From positions 12,493,144 to 12,557,143 of the forward strand of contig CM046841.1 in assembly GCA_025618425.1 (NCBI GenBank): 64,000 nucleotides of DNA, in the 5' to 3' direction. The notes beneath the pieces were generated by a model, which was given only the letters and a program-made list of their open reading frames with translations, did no database searches and was not told the DNA's origin. Below are positions 11,253 through 22,459 of this stretch, piece after piece. This DNA is from Heliocidaris tuberculata (lineage: Eukaryota > Echinodermata > Echinoidea > Camarodonta > Echinometridae). A program made the translations under genes and the position numbers. Within the stretch, counting starts at the first letter, position 1; each line of letters opens with the position of its first letter.

Positions 11253-12991
11253 AAAAAGAAGGAAGAAACATTCTATATTTTGAATTCCATGGTTACCTCA
11301 TCCATGAGTCCAAGTCCACCCATCGCGATCAGCTCACCGTCTGTGTGTATGACGTCAACGAAACTTGCGTCTGACTTATCCAGACGACAGAAGTCCCTCA
11401 CCCGCTTCCCGCCAAACCCTGGGCCAGCAGGATCCAAACCTTGCATCAAAGATGGAGAAAAATTGGGTCAATCCTCATGACTGAACATTATTTCCACGTT
11501 CTTAGTCTGGTATACAGGGCTTGTCACATTTGTCCGATGTAACGACCAGTGGCAGATTTAGGGAGGGCACCCCTCTTTTTCAACTGTGCCCCCCTCCCCT
11601 TTTGGAACTGATGACCTTTTTTTTTTTTTTTTTTTCTTGTCTTTATTTCAACTGTTCACTCAAAGGCACTTTACCAGGTAATTTTTTCATTTTTCTTACT
11701 GTAATGAAGAGGAAAGGATGGCGATAGACTTTAAAAAGAAATTTTAATAAATCATACCTGATATTCTTCCGATCATTTCAGGGGTAGACGCCCCTGCGTA
11801 ACCCCCGACATGTGCGCCCAAGCTATGTCCAATAATATGGATGTCGATATAGAGTGCCCCGGCGTGTACATTGAGGGCTTCGATCAGCTTGGCCACCTGG
11901 CGACCGACCACGCGGGAATTTGCCCTCGACGTCGGGTACCGTCTTCGAGCACCAGAAGCCCAGTCGACCATGATGACGTTGACGTCCTCCTAGATGTGTT
12001 TAAAAAGAGAAAGTGAAGTCAAGTGGGAAAGACGAGGATGAGGGACGAACAATGACACAAGAGAAAGAGAGAGAGAGAGAGATAGAGAGAGAGAGAGAAA
12101 GAGAGGGATACAAGTCATGTTTGTAGGAAAGATTGATTTATCTATTCATTTATTCATTTATCAATTCATTTATTCACTCATTCATTCATTCATTTATCTA
12201 TCTATTTATTTATTTATCTATCTATTATCTTTCTTTTTTTCTTTTTTTTTTTACCAAGGTGGCTTCATCAGTGATTTTGACACTGGTTTAATAGAAGGTA
12301 CGGAGCCCTGGAAGAGACATTGCGAAAAATATTTTATCTCGTTAAAACGACATAATTGTCTCGTTTTAAAGATGTCGTTAAAACGAGATAATTATCTCGT
12401 TTGAATGAGATAATTATCTCGTTATAATGAGAAAATTATCTCGTTTAATGAGATAAAAATATTTCTCACACGTCCCTTCCCGGGCTCCGTAATTATCTCA
12501 TTAAAGCGAGACAATTCTTCATAACTGTAGAGTGTATGACTACCCCAAATGTGATATTCCTTTTTCTTTCTTTTGGGGTCAGAAAATGTTCGGAACTGTA
12601 GTTTAACCATGCACCCTCCCCAACCCTTTCCATAATCCTGGATCCGCCCCTCCGACGTACCCTCAAAAGCAATGCATCCTTCATATCAGTCCACCTGTAC
12701 CCATCCATGCTGCCCCTCCAGCCATGGATCAGGATCTTTGTACCCCTCCTCGCATCGAACGTCGACGTCGTGATGGTCGTCGGGATCGTCCTGTCGATCG
12801 ACTCCCCGACGTCGCCGCCAGTCGACCGGGTGAAGAGCGTGAACGTCGTGTCGATCTTGGCCGGCGATTCTGGATGACGATGGTGGCAGGTGAAATAGAC
12901 TCGCCTGAAGCATCCCAGATCATCGAAGCAAACTTTACAGAGAGCTGAGAGACAGAGAGACAGAGAGACAGAGAAAGAAAGAGAGGGGTAC

Positions 12992-13034
<43 letters not shown>

Positions 13035-13079
13035 AGAGGGTAAGAGAGAGAGAGAGAGAGAAGAGGGTAAGAGAGAGAG

Positions 13080-13123
<44 letters not shown>

Positions 13124-16100
13124 AATCCGCAAAAACCAAATCAACCCAAACTGTTATAAGTTAATTAAATCTTCAAAAATTCATGGAAGGAATAATAACC
13201 TATATAATTGGGCGAATTCTAAGGCTAGCTGCAGCACCTGTCAGGCGCAATTTTGACAGGGACTGACGTCTGTCATTTTGCCCGAATATCAAGTTACCAT
13301 TTTCTAAATTTTGCTAGTGAGCAAAACAAAAACAAAAAACAAAAAATTTTAAAAAAAGAGCTCTGTTTTGACACTAAATTAGAAAGAGGATGTAATCATA
13401 AAACAAACTAGGGGCTAGAGCTTTATATCTCTCCTTGTTATCTGCCCAAATATTTTATAATTAAATATTTACGGAGGCTGCAGCCCCCCCCCCCCCCCCC
13501 AACTCGTACAGTTACCGTCCACATAATACGGCACCGTAGAGAGAACGGGTCAAAAATTAAAGGACGCAAAAGGAACCAGAGACTGCATGAGGGTCAAGAG
13601 GGACCGGCAGAAAAATACAAGTGACCTTATAAGGCGTTGGTGAGAATTCGACCGCTGAAGTAGCATTTATGCAATGGTCTACAGTTTAATTTCATCAATT
13701 ACTTTCTCGCTTTTATTGTTTACGGGTTTGTTTCGATAGTGCAACGGGGGTCAAGCGATCAAAAGTTTCCCTCGCTTTTTTGACATGAAGGAGGTGCAGG
13801 CAACACAGTTCCACAATATTCCCACATCCTTCGAATATAGCATGCATGTGTGCGAAAAAATAAAACGGTAGGTCTAACCTAAAAGGAAATCAGTGTTTGA
13901 GAATTTCTTGTTGACCTCATATCAGTAATTATTTGTGCTATGTAAAAATAGACCAATTTTTTTTTTCGCCAGCCCTCCATAAGTCGCTCAGTGTGTGTGT
14001 GTGTGTGTGTGTGTGTCTGTCTGTGGGGGGGGGGGGGGGGTTATGGGGTCCAGTTTCCCTCCATAATTCTCTGACAAGCAAAAAGAAAAAAAAAAAAAGT
14101 TTTTCTGTTCTAAAAGGGGGGGGGGGCGCAATGCATAGTTTTCTTTCAAGGGGGGGGGCACGAGCCGGGATTGCCCCCCTCTAAATCCGCCACTGATGTA
14201 ACCCATCCCCCTGCTCCTCCTCCTCCCTGAAGCGCCGCAATTGCACTGTCTGAAGCTTCTACCAAAAAAAAAAAAGAAGTTTCATACTGACTGAGAGGCC
14301 AACACAATGGTACTGCGATGAATGAACGGAATATAGTTACTAAAAGTTCAAGTTTAGGTTTCAACAACAATACCCCACTGTGATGCTCCGGAACCTGTCT
14401 GTCACTTAGCGTTTAAAACTGTTTTCCCACAATATCTGATTGACCACTTTCTCATAGGAATAAAATAATTGTGCACTGCTGCTGCATAACAGCCGAGTTG
14501 AGCGGAGAGCCATTTATGTATTCCACCAAGCAAACATAATGAGGCCCCGGTTTTGAAAAAAAAAGGTAAAGTCTGGTCGGGAAGGGGGGGGGGGGTGTCA
14601 CCGGATGCACACAAGCACATTGGAATACAAAAAAAAATTAAGAGGAATGAAAGGGTTTCGAAACATTTTTTTTTTAAATACATCATTCCTTTACCCATAT
14701 CTTCTCAAAATGTTATCACCGTTATGACAGAATTTTAATTTATTTCTTTTCCACAAATCAGCGATCAATCAAGATGCAAATCTTTTATTCTCAAATTCAA
14801 ATGATACAAAGCATAATAATTATATACATATACATGATGCCTATGAAATCATGCACTTTGTGGGTATTGGCAGAAAACAAGGGATAAGCCAACAATTACC
14901 AATTTGTGAAGTAGAAAATTTCGAAGCTCTAACTGACCCACTCAACTTGTAAAAATTCAATTTGATTACATCTCTGATGACCTTGTGGTATATAATATTC
15001 CTTCCTTTTAGATTCTTTGTACTATAGTTAGGTCTGTTAACAAAATTTTGGGACAGAATTTACAAAAGCGCAATTTTTTGGCCTGTAGTCATATGTATTA
15101 AAAGCGTTAATTTTAGATAGGCTGCCACGAAATCGGTGAATGGCACCCTAATGCTAATTTATGCAAAAACACAAATTAATTTGTTTATCTCGAAATATAA
15201 AAACTAATTTCCTTGTGAATTTGATGAAATCATCAAATTCGTTTTGCTTTATCTTAATGTTAATTTATGTTAATTTATGCATTAAACATATATTCCATGA
15301 TATACTCACAAAATAAATGTGGAAGGGGCTTTATATTCTACCACGTAGGTTAGATCAATCAGTTAGATTGAAATAACATTAATAATTGCAATGATTTTGT
15401 AATGTTTATTGATGTTACTGGCGGTTTGTTATAAGTGATTCATATTTATGCATAATGCACATTTCCAATGACATATCAAGAATTGACTATACCAGCACCT
15501 CAAATTTGTAACATATTGATGAACTTGAATAAGGTCAGGTTAATGAAATGACTATGCTAGGTGTGATATTCTGAGTATATTCCTTGCAGCCTTGAGTTTT
15601 AAAACTATTTTACTGTAATTTATGCATATTAAATTGCATAAAACAAAAGTTCAATGGTACATGTATATCAATAACTGACTATACCAGCACTTCCAATTTG
15701 ATACTCACTGATAAAGAATGGTAGGTAAATGAAAATACAAGGTTAAACTGCAAGTTTTAGAGTAGCTGACGTTCTTAAATACGTACATTATTAATGACAA
15801 TATATACACTTTGGATACATGTAAGTTCCATTATGATAATTTGCTTAAATCTGGGAAATTTTGCATGAAGAAGTGAGTTATTTTGATGGGTCCTGTGGGA
15901 AAAAATAAATCTGTAGGCACAACAAATATATATGGAAAGTTTGGTACATTTTCTAGCACTTTGATTTTTACCTTGTCTAGGTACATAATTTATAGTACTA
16001 GTACAATAAATTGGCATAAATTAGTATAATTTTTCATGAAGATATAATTACCTGAGTGTTATTGTCATTAGAGCGTCAGCTCTTCATGACGTACAATATT

Positions 16101-17702
16101 TACATTAAAATCAAGAAACATACTCTGAAAATTGCAGTTTAACTTTGTCTTTTCATTTACCTAAACATTCTTTATCAGTGAGTATCAAATTGGACGTGCT
16201 GTTATAATTATAGTCGGGTATTGATACCTATGAGCCTATCGCATTAGTTGGCATAATTTTGCATGAAGATTTGGTTTGATTCGATGGGTCCTGTGGGAAA
16301 AAAATAAAGCTATTGTCCTAACAAGTATATCTGCAAAGTTTAGAGCTTTTGTAAACTCTGTCCCCAATATGGGTTTAGCAGACCTGACTACCGCACATTT
16401 GTTTGGTTTTTTGTACTATATATGGCCTGCAAGTCTTGAAAACAGAGAGGAAATGGGAAATGATTTTCTGTAATACAAATTAGGGCGTTCATACTCAAGA
16501 TCTACGATATGCCAAAACGCCTATAGCAAAATCAATTTCTATTCAAGTAGTTATAGCTGTATATAAAATTGTTTTATTATTTTTTTAAAAATATGTTTTA
16601 TTGATTTCAATCAAAATATGCACAGGTTAATCAGAACAACAGTCCACTAGAACAAGAGAAGAAGAAAAAAAAAAGAATGAAAAAAGATATATAAATACAT
16701 CAACAATATATGGCATCATAACAAAAGTACATAAGTAATATATAAGAAAACAACGGTCTAACAGAGAAAACGTAAAATATACTGACAGGATTTTCCAAGA
16801 AAAAAAACCCCCCAAAAAACGACATAGGTCAAATTTCCATTTCCAGAAATATCCTGGTGATTTCCTTTCTTTTTAGCGAGGTAAAGTATTCAGTTTCTTT
16901 AAGGATAGTTAAATAAGAAGTACTGAAAGTGGGTTTTGTACATTTAAACTTACATATGCAAAGATAACATATAGATAAATATTCATCACTGATAACCCCA
17001 AAGAGCTTATTGAAATTTGCCAAAATGAAATTCGGATCATGTTTACTTCGTATAATGTCAACAACTTTCTGCCAAATTAGGGATACAAAAATTGTGTGAC
17101 GTTGTTTCCAGCAATTTCTCACAAAAAACACAATTAGGCGTACATAAACTTGTCATGATGAATGTGGCATTTCCAACATATATAATAGGGTGAAGCTGGT
17201 ATTGCCCCCCCCCCCCGATATGAATACGGGGGGGGGGGGGGGCTGAGGTGTCTGTAAAGCCCCCTTGATAATTTTTAAATTACCAACATTGTGGTTACCA
17301 CCACCTTATATTCGTGACGTGAGGTGGCCTATTTGAATTTTGAATCTAGAAAGAAGAAAGTGGGTATTCGGGTATAAGTGGCATGGAGCCCCTTTAATAC
17401 CGGAACTGGATCTGGATACGCTGATTGTCATCACTGAACTCTATAGAGTTCATTGATTGTCATTCACTATATAAAAGCAAACAAACAAACAAACAAACAA
17501 ACAAACAAACAAACAAACAAAAAAACTTTGTTCAAAGCTTCATCAGTTCAGATGCCAATTCCTTTAAATAACCGATGATTCGACGACAATCAGATGTGCT
17601 GAAATTCAGTAGTCATGGAATTAAAATATAAATTCCAGATATCTTACCAACTTGGAAGGAAAATAACAGAACCAGTAGGAAGGGCCAGGGAATACGCCTC
17701 AT
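10659..17702 (-). CDS. Secreted pancreatic-lipase-family enzyme, gene A (five exons)
   Basis: Minus-strand exons 17702-17648, 12944-12661, 11989-11758, 11439-11297 and 10958-10659 join in phases 1,0,1,0 and encode 337 residues. Exon 1 is a signal peptide ([19 protein letters not shown]). Exon 2 has CFDDLGCF and KILIHGW, family marks of pancreatic lipase. Exon 3 has the nucleophile elbow GHSLG. Exon 4 has LDPAGP with the catalytic Asp and FVDVIHTDG. Exon 5 has [10 protein letters not shown] and the catalytic His in CDHMKA. The enzyme should hydrolyse acyl esters of glycerolipids outside the cell. The lid between the two Cys before CDH is only about five residues and there is no PLAT domain, which fits a phospholipase A1-like member better than a classical triglyceride lipase. 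Exon 2 is notably richer in G+C than its surroundings and than the matching exon of gene B. Exon 1 is 4.7 kb from exon 2; it rests on phase, signal-peptide quality and splice sites. Confidence 0.9.
11219..11250. repeat. (GA)n microsatellite
   Basis: A GA run inside lipase A intron 4, between exons 4 and 5. Confidence 0.9.
11541..11640. repeat. CAGTGGC(G/A)GATTTAG repeat fragment
   Basis: It starts 'cagtggcagatttaggg' and carries C-tract text and poly-T. It is a fragment of the same family as 13925-14196 and 31609-31830. It lies in lipase A intron 3. Confidence 0.6.
12061..12107. repeat. (GA)n microsatellite
   Basis: An imperfect GA run in lipase A intron 2, followed by (ATTC/ATCT)n text to about 12230. 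Confidence 0.85.
12299..12491. mobile_element. MITE with TA target site and CGGAGCCC termini
   Basis: The element 12301-12489 is flanked by TA on both sides. The ends are inverted over about 45 bp: left CGGAGCCCTGGAAGAGACA and right GGGAAGGGACGTG...GGGCTCCG read inversely, then 'aaatatttttatctc'. The middle holds repeated 'cgagataattatctcg', itself palindromic. Mariner-type TA insertion is likely. It lies in lipase A intron 2. Confidence 0.85.
12950..13121. repeat. Long (GA)n tract at the lipase A exon 2 acceptor
   Basis: On the minus strand this is (TC)n and directly precedes the AG of exon 2, so the microsatellite supplies the polypyrimidine tract of that acceptor. Confidence 0.85.
13486..13501. 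repeat. Poly-C tract
   Basis: About 16 C, after 'ggctgcagcc'. The flanking 'ggcgaattctaaggc', 'tgcccgaatat' text recurs near 17200, 20790, 21430 and 22330 next to other G/C runs. Confidence 0.8.
13925..14196. repeat. G-tract repeat ending CTAAATCCGCCACTG
   Basis: It contains 'gccagccctccataagtcgc', (TG)n, a G-tract, 'ccataattctctgacaagca' and ends 'ctaaatccgccactg'. An inverted copy is at 31609-31830. The CAG(T)GGCGGAT-type terminus links it to the hAT-like MITE at 21214-21368. Confidence 0.65.
15030..16385. mobile_element. 1.36-kb non-autonomous element with AGGTCTG inverted ends
   Basis: The left end 'aggtctgttaacaaaatttt' with 'gggacag' and 'tttacaaaag' is mirrored at the right end by 'cttttgtaaa', 'ctgtcccc' and 'gggtttagcagacct'. 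Further internal inverted blocks exist ('ccagcacttccaatttgata', 'ctcactgataaagaatg' at 15675-15720 against 16155-16205), as does a direct repeat of 'gatgggtcctgtgggaaaa' at 15884 and 16283. No open frame of note. It lies in lipase A intron 1. Confidence 0.6.
16570..17190 (-). pseudogene. LINE 3'-end relic (L1/Tx1-like RT C-terminal region)
   Basis: On the minus strand broken frames read like the C-terminal part of an L1/Tx1-type polyprotein: a cysteine motif near C-x-x-C followed by an H...W-like decay, then a basic stretch at 17131-16829 ending [14 protein letters not shown]. Downstream (lower coordinates) is A-rich sequence with 'aataaaacat'. It has stops and frameshifts and is dead. Clade assignment is from general resemblance. 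Confidence 0.5.
17195..17345. repeat. Paired C- and G-tract repeat
   Basis: A C-tract (about 17206-17217) and a G-tract (about 17229-17242) flank 'gatatgaatac', followed by 'ttaccaccaccttatattcgtg' text also seen near 20800 and 22380. Confidence 0.65.
17476..17526. repeat. (CAAA)n microsatellite
   Basis: About 11 CAAA units, just 3' (genomic right-to-left) of the lipase A signal-peptide exon donor side. Confidence 0.9.
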
Positions 17703-18184
17703 GTTTGCAGTGAATCCAGTAACAGAAATATTCCTCTGTACGAAGATTTTCTCAGTGAGTCGAACTGGCAGGTTTCAGATGATGACTAGAACGAGCAGTG
17801 CTCTATTCCTGTATTCTTCAGCAACATATATTTTCTTCGTTGTGAGTTCAAACGCTACTGAATTATTGAGTCATATTTTACGACTTATTATAGTAGCTAT
17901 GGCGAGTCAAATTACTCTCGCTCCGCTCGAATCATAATAGTCCAATTGTGTTGACTAGCCTTTAGTGCAGGCAGAAGACAGTACAAAAATGATAAAAATA
18001 ATTTTGATTGCTGTCTCGAATTACAGCACCTCGACCCTTTCTGCCAGTGATATATGAGGTATTGTGTAAGTCGACATTCTAAAAGAGTCATACAAAATTG
18101 TACAATGAATTAGAAATAGTAACAAAGCATTGCTTCAATTAACACGTTTCTTTCTTTTTTTCTTTTGATTTAAGGACTGTAACT

Positions 18185-18445
18185 ATCTTCACTTTTTTTT
18201 CCAAACAGGGGTCAATGAACTACAAGCCATGCTTATAGACTCCTCTACTTATTTCCTTTACAATTTAGGTTATGCCAGTAATTATCGCTTTATCAGTGCA
18301 AGTACATTGAATGATGTTCTGTTATATTTATGTTCCAATCAATTCATATATTTGTTATTTTTCTGTTCTTAAGTACTGTTTAAAAAAAAAACTGTAAAAG
18401 ATATATGTTTGTGGAAAAATAAATAAACTTTGAAACTTTGATAAA
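18185..18445 (+). pseudogene. LINE 3' tail relic
   Basis: It ends 'aaataaataaactttgaaac' with a repeated 'tttgaaac' tail, typical of LINE 3' ends with short tandem tails. The upstream text is too decayed to translate. Confidence 0.35.
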
Positions 18446-18831
18446 GGAATTATGAATCAAGGATAACTATGGCAAAAACTAAATATACGAGAATACTGCT
18501 TCTAATGGTAACAATGACATTATTTACCTTATGTAGCGCTTTACAATATGCAAACTCATTACATCATGCAGTGTACATAAAAAAAGATAAATAATACGAA
18601 GGGACATTGACAAAATCATGCCAGTATTCGAAGCGCAGTGTTCTCACCCGATAAGAGCCATGCGTGGGAATGTTGGCAAACATCATTCGAAATAATTTAA
18701 GAGCTTATACTATATAGTACTTCATGGAAATCCTCCACCAGAAATAAATGGAGTTTTGCTAAAGCTTTGCGAAACATGGCAATAACTAATTATCATAATT
18801 ATAATTTTGACCCCGAATAGGCCTATACAAG

Positions 18832-19009
18832 TTAACACGATCGCAAAGACTTTCAAGAAATCAACATAAGGCAATTTCAGTAGCCTTGCACATTATCTAA
18901 AATGATGTGCGAACATCAAAGAATGACACAATAATCCGAACATGATTTCTAATGGGGTACTGAAACTGCCCTTGTGTTTATTTTTCGAAATTCTGTGCGA
19001 TTGTGTTAA
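18832..19009. mobile_element. MITE with ACACGAT inverted termini (copy 2)
   Basis: It starts TTAACACGATCGC and ends GCGATTGTGTTAA, with inverted internal blocks matching the copy at 6401-6593 ('ggcaatttcag' against 'ctgaaactgcc'). Confidence 0.7.
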
Positions 19010-19326
19010 AAATACATTACTCACCCTTACATTAAGACTAGATCAATCAATACATCAAATGAACTGTGTTCTTACTAATTAGACGAATAATGAATTTTGC
19101 ATGTTTACTGAGCTCAATTAGTTTAGATCGAAATCTGTAACAAACTCGGTCTCGTTAGCGGGAGTCAGTGAGGTCATTTGCATTTCGGATTCGGTGTAAT
19201 GTAGGGGTTAAGCGGAGCTCGTGCATCGATTTTAATATGTCACGGGATAATCCCCTAGTTCCGACCAGGCGTAACGAAATATCACAGATGCAAAGATGAG
19301 AGTTCATCGTAGGCTAGACAGCAAGA

Positions 19327-19331
19327 GGGCT

Positions 19332-19403
<72 letters not shown>

Positions 19404-19408
19404 GGAGT
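19327..19408. repeat. (GA)n tract with G-run
   Basis: A long GA microsatellite followed by a G-tract; open frames through it are artefacts. Confidence 0.95.
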
Positions 19409-19611
19409 GAGAGAGAGGATACTTCATTCAAATATTGTACCCTATTTGAAAACTTCATTCAAATATACAGTACAATATTGCTTACAGTTTGTGTAATCAA
19501 GTAGTATAGAGATACGCTTATTCTTTCTAATTCTCTCCTTCTCTAATTCTCTCTCTTTATCTCTCCCTCTCCCCATCTGTACAATATTTCTCTCTCCTTT
19601 CTCTCTCTTTC

Positions 19612-20322
19612 TCCTTGGCGGCTCTTCCGCACTCTTGTGTGGGGCAATACCTATGCGTCTAACATCAGTAAGCTCACTACATTCCAAAAGAAGCTAGTAA
19701 GAATAGTCTAGAACTCATACCAGCCCCCTATTTCATGACTTGAGAATCTTGAAGTCTTAATATTTAAAGATATTGTCAGTATACCAACATTACGTTTTTA
19801 TGTATACGTGCATTTACAAATATCTCCAGGAAATTTTTTGTAATCTGTTTGATTTTTAAGTGTAATTTTCATAATTATCCACCAAGATCTGTGACAGACA
19901 TCTATATTCTTAGACATAGAACAGTTGCCTGTCAACAAAATATTTGTTTTTCTGGTCCCAAACTCTGGAACAACTTAAATGACTCTATTAAAACATGTCT
20001 TACACTCCATACATTCCATACATTTACTCGTACTGTACAAAAATATATTTCACACAATATAGTCAGTAGCATATATAGCAGATTTCTTTTTTCTTTTTCT
20101 TTTTCCCCCCATCTTTAAATTTTGTATGTATGTTATTATTGTTGTATAATATCATATATGTATATATGTATTGTCAAGGCGACCCCAGCACTAGGCCATG
20201 TGCTTCCTGGGACCCTCGACTCGTTCCACCATGTTTTTTATGAATGTACATTTTTGTATCTATTTGATTATGAGAAGGAAATAAATGTATTTTGAATCTT
20301 GAATCTTGAATCTTGAATCCAT
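19612..20322 (+). pseudogene. LINE 3'-end relic with TTGAATC tail
   Basis: Broken frames read WGNTYASNISKLTTFQKKLV and FSGPKLWNNLNDSIK, both typical of the C-terminal region of jockey/CR1-group reverse transcriptase proteins. The 3' end carries 'gaaggaaataaatg' and a tail of four TTGAATC units at about 20294-20322. Stops in all frames show it is dead. Confidence 0.7.
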
Positions 20323-20855
20323 CTCTGTTTTATTGCTCTATATTTTATATTCATCTAGAAGGCACTACTCTATCTCCATTTTGACACAAAAATAATGCAA
20401 GTCGCTATTAAACAGGTATCGTGGACTTTCACGGTTTTAAACATTAATCCCACAAGCTTGGATCCCTTTTGTGATCTGTGTATAGGCCCTAATATTACCA
20501 TGTGCGGCGATTTCCTGTCACGGCCGTAAAACAACAGAAAAAAGGGGACAATATTCACCAAGTAGCCGGGTCCTCTTGCATAAGAAGTTGCGTTTAAACG
20601 TAACTACAAAATATTAAACGCAACTTTTTTTTACATGCTCAGGATCGCGGATTTAGTCAATAATAGGCACTTTTATTTATAAAGAGGGTGTGCATTCTAA
20701 TATATAAAGACAACCCCCCCCCAAAAAAAAAAAAAAAAAAAATGCGTCTGTTTGGAGCATAGGCTTACGGGGGGGGGGGCTGCAAAAAATGCCGATATTC
20801 GGGCAACCACCACCTCATTATTCGGGCAGTGAGGTGCCCGAATGTTCTCATATTC

Positions 20856-20892
20856 ATTCATTCATTCATTCATTCATTCATTCATTCATTTA
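20856..20892. repeat. (ATTC)n microsatellite, tail of a minus-strand LINE relic
   Basis: The ATTC run is followed by 'tattttccacttccaacttt', which resembles 35985-36005, the 3' end of another minus-strand LINE relic. So 20856-21060 may be a short 3' fragment of that family. Confidence 0.5.
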
Positions 20893-21205
20893 TTTTCCAC
20901 TTCCAACTTTCATATTTACAATGATAATACAGTTTACATATTTACGTGCTAACATGTTGCTCAAATAGCACAATACAATACATAAATAATATGAAATTGA
21001 AAGGGAAAGAGGGCCGACTAAAAAGAAGAGCTTGTAAGGTGTAGGCCCCCCTGTTTGAAATAATTATTATGAATCAATTGAGAAATAAAAGGCATAAAAC
21101 AACAACAAAAACAACTGATTCAGTAATAAAAGAAACATATTTCAAGACGCAAAACATTGATAAATATATACATATATACAGAACAAATACATACAAAAAT
21201 ATATA

Positions 21206-21376
21206 CAAGAAAGCAGGGGCGGATCCAGGATTTTGTAAAAGAGGGGGCACAGAGCCGGAAAAGTAGAGGGGGGGGGGCAATTTTCTTCATTGTGTACTTA
21301 AGGTATGCCAGTTGGGTTTCAAAAGAGGGGGCACGGGCTAGTTTTCCCCCTATTTAGATCCGCCACTGCAAGAAAC
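21206..21376. mobile_element. hAT-type MITE with 8-bp target duplication
   Basis: The element 21214-21368 (155 bp) starts CAGGGGCGGATCCAGG and ends TAGATCCGCCACTG. It is flanked by CAAGAAAG (21206-21213) and CAAGAAAC (21369-21376), an 8-bp duplication with one difference. Eight-base duplications and CAG-type termini are marks of the hAT superfamily. It codes for nothing. Confidence 0.8.
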
Positions 21377-21429
21377 AATAAAAGTTACCTGAAATATTAA
21401 TTGTCAAAATGTTAGGGTAGTAATTATGT

Positions 21430-22110
21430 GCCCGAATGTGTAATTTCTGTCATTTTCACTATAAAAAAAAGGTTTCAACAATTGTGCTCGCTCGCGCAAA
21501 ACACTACAAACCGGAAAGTTGATGTTCGGGCGAAAGCTGTCAGCCCCCCGCCCCCCCGCCCCTCACGAAAATGCCTATGTTTAAAAAAAAACAACAACAT
21601 TTTTTTGAATTTTGAGGGCCAATGGAGGAGAGGGATTCCATGAAGCCAGACGTTGTCTCAGCGGAGCCCTGTCTCCGAACGAAATAGACCTATATTGATT
21701 TTTCGGTCTATATACATTCTCATTCATTTGTTTATATTTACTTCATAATATTATCGTTATCATTAGGCATACACAGCCTCTAAAGGATTTTACAACGGTA
21801 TTTGGTTGCTTAAATATCACGTAGGTGATACCTACGTACAGTTGTAAGGCCTATATGTACAAAACTGAACCTACATGACTTTTATATATTGTAAACTTTC
21901 CTGGATATAAATCGAAGCACAATACATTGTATACCCCTGATTCCTGGCCATGTCAATTACTTTCAAGTTGCCATGCCCTTTGCCCGATGCAACACTTCAT
22001 AATCGTCGGTGTTTGCTGTAATTTCATTACCATCTAGGTGTACGAGCACATTTTCGAGCAAGTTTTTACTTCCTAAATTTCTGCGAGCGAGCAAATGACT
22101 TTTTGTAGTA
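21430..22110. repeat. 'cccgaat'/C-tract repeat and unique sequence
   Basis: 21430-21560 carries 'tgcccgaatgtg', 'gctcgctcgcgc' and C-tracts like other copies nearby. 21660-22110 shows nothing recognisable. Confidence 0.4.
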
Positions 22111-22116
22111 CAAATG

Positions 22117-22450
22117 CAGGGGCGGATCCGGGAGGGGGTGGGGAATCGGCCGCGCCCCTTTTTTAGGCTGTCCAGAGGGGGGGGGGGGGGGGGGGGGCGA
22201 ATCGGCCAAACTCTGCTGGAGGACAACTGGACCCCCAAAATGTGATAACCTTTCTTTTGTGTGCGTGTGTGTCCTCCCACCTTTTACAAAATCCTGGATC
22301 CGCCCCTGCATATGTAAATGTGAAATTACATATTCGGGCATCCCGCTGCCCAAATATTCGGGCACCTCCCTCCCCAAATATAAGGTGGTGGTTGCCCGAA
22401 TATCGGAACTTGGGGGGGGGGGGGGGGCTGGAAAATTTCCCAAAATAGTT
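22117..22450. repeat. CAGGGGCGGATCC-ended element plus 'attcgggc' G-tract repeat
   Basis: 22117-22308 starts CAGGGGCGGATCCGGG and ends CTGGATCCGCCCCTG with a G-tract inside. No clear 8-bp duplication is seen. It is followed by 'tattcgggcatcccgctgcc' text, inverted 'ttgcccgaatatcgg' and another G-tract at 22411-22427. Confidence 0.6.
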
Positions 22451-22459
22451 ACCCGGGAT

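Noticed and set aside
17701..17937. 78-residue plus-strand frame
   Set aside because: It starts opposite the lipase A signal-peptide exon on the minus strand and has no support of its own.
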